The notes beneath the pieces were generated by a model that saw nothing but the letters and a program-made list of their open reading frames with translations, was not told where the DNA came from and did no database searches. A DNA stretch of 64,000 nt from Sediminicola sp037203765 (GTDB taxonomy: Bacteria; Bacteroidota; Bacteroidia; Flavobacteriales; Flavobacteriaceae), in contig NZ_JBBCAS010000009.1 in the NCBI RefSeq assembly GCF_037203765.1, positions 57,572 to 121,571 on the forward strand, read 5' to 3'. Made by a program: the position numbers and the translations under genes. Position 1 is the stretch's first letter. Every line of letters begins with the position of its first letter. Positions 61,596 through 64,000 of this stretch are shown piece by piece.

Positions 61596-64000
61596 ATGAA
61601 TTTCAAGCTATTTTTTGTTTTTTCTTTCCTATTAATTAGTACAAATTCCATTAGTCAAATTAAAATTGGCACCAACCCGCAAAATTTAGATCCATCTTCA
61701 GTTTTGGAACTGGAAAGCACTTCTCGGGCCTTTGTGCTTACTAGGGTGAATACGACCCAAATGAATGCAATTACCCCTCTTCAGGGTGCCTTGGTTTACA
61801 ATACCGAAACCCAATGTGTCCATTATTACGATGGCATTCAATGGTTGAACCTTTGCGATGCGTTGACCAATTCCGGAAACATTAATTTGGTCGACAATGG
61901 AGATGGCACATACACTTTTAGTGATGCCAATAACAATGTCACTGAGATCAATAGCCTCAATGAAAGTTTAGCTGTTGACAATGGAAATCTGGTCTTAACA
62001 GATACCGCCGGCAATGCCGTTAGTGTTAAACTTCAAGATTTAAATTCACAGACCTTTACCACTGATGCCATTATCAATACGTTTCCCACCATTTTCATTA
62101 CCCAAGATGCTAGTGGCACCAGCTTCAATTTTGAGGTAGGTATTATCAATGATGAAAATATTCAGGATGGGTCTATCAAACAAGCTGATTTGGCGGGTTC
62201 TTCCGTAGGATCGGCTCAATTAAGAGACAATGCGGTCCGTAATGCTGCAATGGCAGACAATGCAGTAGGATCACCAGAAATTATCAACGGCTCCATACAG
62301 CCCATAGATATTGGTCCAGGAACCAGCAATCAGGTACTGACCACCAATACTGCAGGAGCGGTAGAATGGACAGATCAATCGGGGCTGGTTTCTGCGGATG
62401 AAGTGGGCTACAATAATGCAAGTTCCAATTTATCGGCTACGAATGTCCAAGAGGCGCTGGATGAATTGGATGGGGCCAACAATACCATCAATCTGGTTGA
62501 TAATTTAGATGGAACCTACACCTTCACAAAATCAGACGGCACTACAATAACCATACAGGACACCTCCATCTCCACCTTGACCAACAATGGTAACGGCACA
62601 TATTCCTATACCGATGAATCCGGAACAGTACAGACTATCGACACCAATGGATTTTCTCTAACCAATCTTATTTCTGGCAAACGAATTGCAACCATTACCA
62701 AAGCAGACGGCACTTTTAACGACATCAATGAAACGATCACCACAGTAACTGGTACTGCTGGGAGCGGGAAGGCGATAGCCACCTATAACAATGAGAGTGG
62801 GACCGCAGTCATAATCAACGAAACGGTAACGAATCTGACCGACACCAATGATGGGTTCATCACCTATACCAATGAGAACGGCACGGTACAAAAAGTAAAC
62901 AAGTCGGACTTAATTGATAATGGCAACGGTACGTACACCTTTACCAATAATGATGGTAGTGATGTGACCATTGACACTAGGGCCATCTCCAATCCGTACT
63001 CGCCCGCTGCTGGGTTAACATCTACCAATGTTGAAGGAGCGTTAAACGAGATCAATACCAATTTAAACAACCTGACCCTAGGTAAGGTTTTAACACAGGG
63101 TAATGACGCCGGAGCTCAACGCATAAGAAATGTTTTGGATCCAGCTGCGGCCCAAGACGCTGCGACGAGAAATTATGTCGACACCAAAGTAGGGGAATTG
63201 AGCACCTTGGATAACGGAAAAATTTACGTAGGCGACACCTCCAATAATGCACAAGAAGTAATTGTTTCTGGAGATGTTTTTATGAATAATGGAGGAGTGG
63301 TTACTATACAACCCAATGTGATAACCTCCTCTAAAATTCTAAATGAAACCATTTTATCCGAGGACATCACCAATGGAACGATTGCAACTGTTGATATCGC
63401 CAATGATGCTGTTGACAATACCAAACTTGCGGATGATGCGGTCCGAGTTGAAAACATTTTAAATGGAACTTCCCATCAAATATTAAGAACAAATACAGTC
63501 GGGAATGCAGTTGAATGGAGTTCCCAAATTAGTGTAGATCCTGGCAACGACATTTCTGTCAGTGCATCCGATGGAGGAGTATTCTACGATGATGCAGCCC
63601 TACAATCGGACATTGCGACCAATACCGCCAATATCAGTTCCAATGATACCGATATTGCCAACAATACGGCGGCCATCGCCACCAAGGAGGATTCGGCCAA
63701 CAAATCGGACAATACCGCCCTGGGAAATTCGATTGTCCTGTTCCCGACGCAGAATGCCGTGAAGACCTATGTGGACAATGAGATCACCGCTTCCAACCAG
63801 ACCATCGTCAGTGGGGATGCGGGCAACGATATTACCGCGAGCATCACCGATGGAGGGGCGTTCTACGATGATGCGGCCCTACAATCGGACATTGCGGCCA
63901 ATACCGCCAATATCAGTTCCAACGATACCGATATTGCCAACAATACGGCGGCCATCGCCACCAAGGAGGATTCGGCCAACAAATCGGACAATACCGCCCT
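61596..64000 (+). CDS. Second giant repeat-rich secreted protein (5' part)
   Basis: An open frame from ATG 61596 to the right edge with no stop, at least 801 residues. Signal peptide: LFFVFSFLLISTNSISQ. The N-terminal domain (QIKIGTNPQNLD, ALVYNTETQCVHYYDGIQWL, FTTDAIINTFPTIFITQDAS) is closely related to that of the upstream gene, so this is a tandem paralogue. The middle has different repeats (TFNDINETITTVTG-type), then heptad-like blocks (IATNTANISSNDTDIANNTA) and a 93-residue repeat from 63573. Predicted to be an exported fibre or adhesin. The end lies beyond the window. Confidence 0.85.
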   Translation, partial: MNFKLFFVFSFLLISTNSISQIKIGTNPQNLDPSSVLELESTSRAFVLTRVNTTQMNAITPLQGALVYNTETQCVHYYDGIQWLNLCDALTNSGNINLVDNGDGTYTFSDANNNVTEINSLNESLAVDNGNLVLTDTAGNAVSVKLQDLNSQTFTTDAIINTFPTIFITQDASGTSFNFEVGIINDENIQDGSIKQADLAGSSVGSAQLRDNAVRNAAMADNAVGSPEIINGSIQPIDIGPGTSNQVLTTNTAGAVEWTDQSGLVSADEVGYNNASSNLSATNVQEALDELDGANNTINLVDNLDGTYTFTKSDGTTITIQDTSISTLTNNGNGTYSYTDESGTVQTIDTNGFSLTNLISGKRIATITKADGTFNDINETITTVTGTAGSGKAIATYNNESGTAVIINETVTNLTDTNDGFITYTNENGTVQKVNKSDLIDNGNGTYTFTNNDGSDVTIDTRAISNPYSPAAGLTSTNVEGALNEINTNLNNLTLGKVLTQGNDAGAQRIRNVLDPAAAQDAATRNYVDTKVGELSTLDNGKIYVGDTSNNAQEVIVSGDVFMNNGGVVTIQPNVITSSKILNETILSEDITNGTIATVDIANDAVDNTKLADDAVRVENILNGTSHQILRTNTVGNAVEWSSQISVDPGNDISVSASDGGVFYDDAALQSDIATNTANISSNDTDIANNTAAIATKEDSANKSDNTALGNSIVLFPTQNAVKTYVDNEITASNQTIVSGDAGNDITASITDGGAFYDDAALQSDIAANTANISSNDTDIANNTAAIATKEDSANKSDNTA
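63573..64000 (+). repeat. 93-residue repeat in the second giant gene, continuing past the edge
   Basis: The segment beginning GGVFYDDAALQSDIA recurs 279 bases later (63573 and 63852) with few changes. Each copy contains the heptad block and KEDSANKSDNTALGNSIVLF, and the intervening part has PTQNAVKTYVDN. At least two units are visible and the second is cut by the window end. Confidence 0.88.

Noticed and set aside
1..64000. Mobile elements or defence systems
   Set aside because: No transposase, integrase, restriction, Cas or toxin-antitoxin proteins were recognised among the reading frames.

Overview
The window is a chromosomal segment of a member of the Flavobacteriaceae (Bacteroidota). Evidence: moderately AT-rich sequence; several start regions with the Bacteroidota -7 box TAnnTTTG and little Shine-Dalgarno signal; a 42-residue ribosomal protein THX; the kynurenine route (kmo, kynU); secreted lipoproteins and CarboxypepD_reg-like proteins; and a flavobacterial-style rsfS-ftsH-LUD-cdsA-psd gene string. 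The genus cannot be fixed from the sequence alone. I saw no tRNA, rRNA, CRISPR array, insertion sequence or prophage.

Layout. 1-4.8 kb: end of an unknown gene, THX, a lipoprotein, yaaA, rluD, a PASTA membrane protein, ddl and coaD. 5-7.3 kb: a soluble triple-PAS histidine kinase overlapping a single-domain response regulator. 7.4-16.4 kb: M14 peptidase, Nudix hydrolase divergent from pyrE, an SRPBCC protein, birA, then rsfS, ftsH, a LUD protein, cdsA, psd and an acyl-CoA-binding protein. 16.4-24 kb: sterol-desaturase-like enzyme, an OmpR-type two-component pair with a striking upstream repeat, a small membrane protein behind a strong hairpin, an atypical zinc-ribbon SDR, and two secreted proteins. 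24.2-31.1 kb: valS, a DUF1573 protein, an aspartic protease with a PDZ domain, an aminotransferase and murB. 31.3-37.9 kb: sigma/anti-sigma pair, a small Cys-rich membrane protein, a second ECF sigma factor, lipA, gap and a TPR hybrid histidine kinase. 37.8-40.8 kb: lpxK, a Nif3-like protein and a zinc-ribbon family protein without cysteines. 40.8-50 kb: kmo, a light-related cluster (flavin reductase, DUF2256, CRY-DASH, Fe-S photolyase), an orphan ClpP, a lipoprotein, an MFS transporter and kynU. 50-57.6 kb: acetyltransferase, O-methyltransferase, PAP2 phosphatase, TatA, M1 peptidase, DUF6702, two paralogous CarboxypepD_reg-like proteins and pepE. 57.7-64 kb: two tandem giant repeat-rich secreted proteins, the second running off the window.

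How the genes work together. Much of the segment is housekeeping: cell wall (ddl, murB, PASTA), lipid A and phospholipids (lpxK, cdsA, psd), cofactors (coaD, lipA, birA, kmo/kynU for NAD), translation (THX, rluD, rsfS, valS) and protein quality control (ftsH, clpP). Accessory interest lies in the light-related cluster, the regulatory DNA around 19.75-19.93 kb, and the giant tandem repeat proteins at the right edge. No defence system or clearly novel multi-gene machine was found. The best candidates for new biology are the repeat proteins, the tyrosine-less SDR, and the stand-alone CarboxypepD_reg-like proteins.
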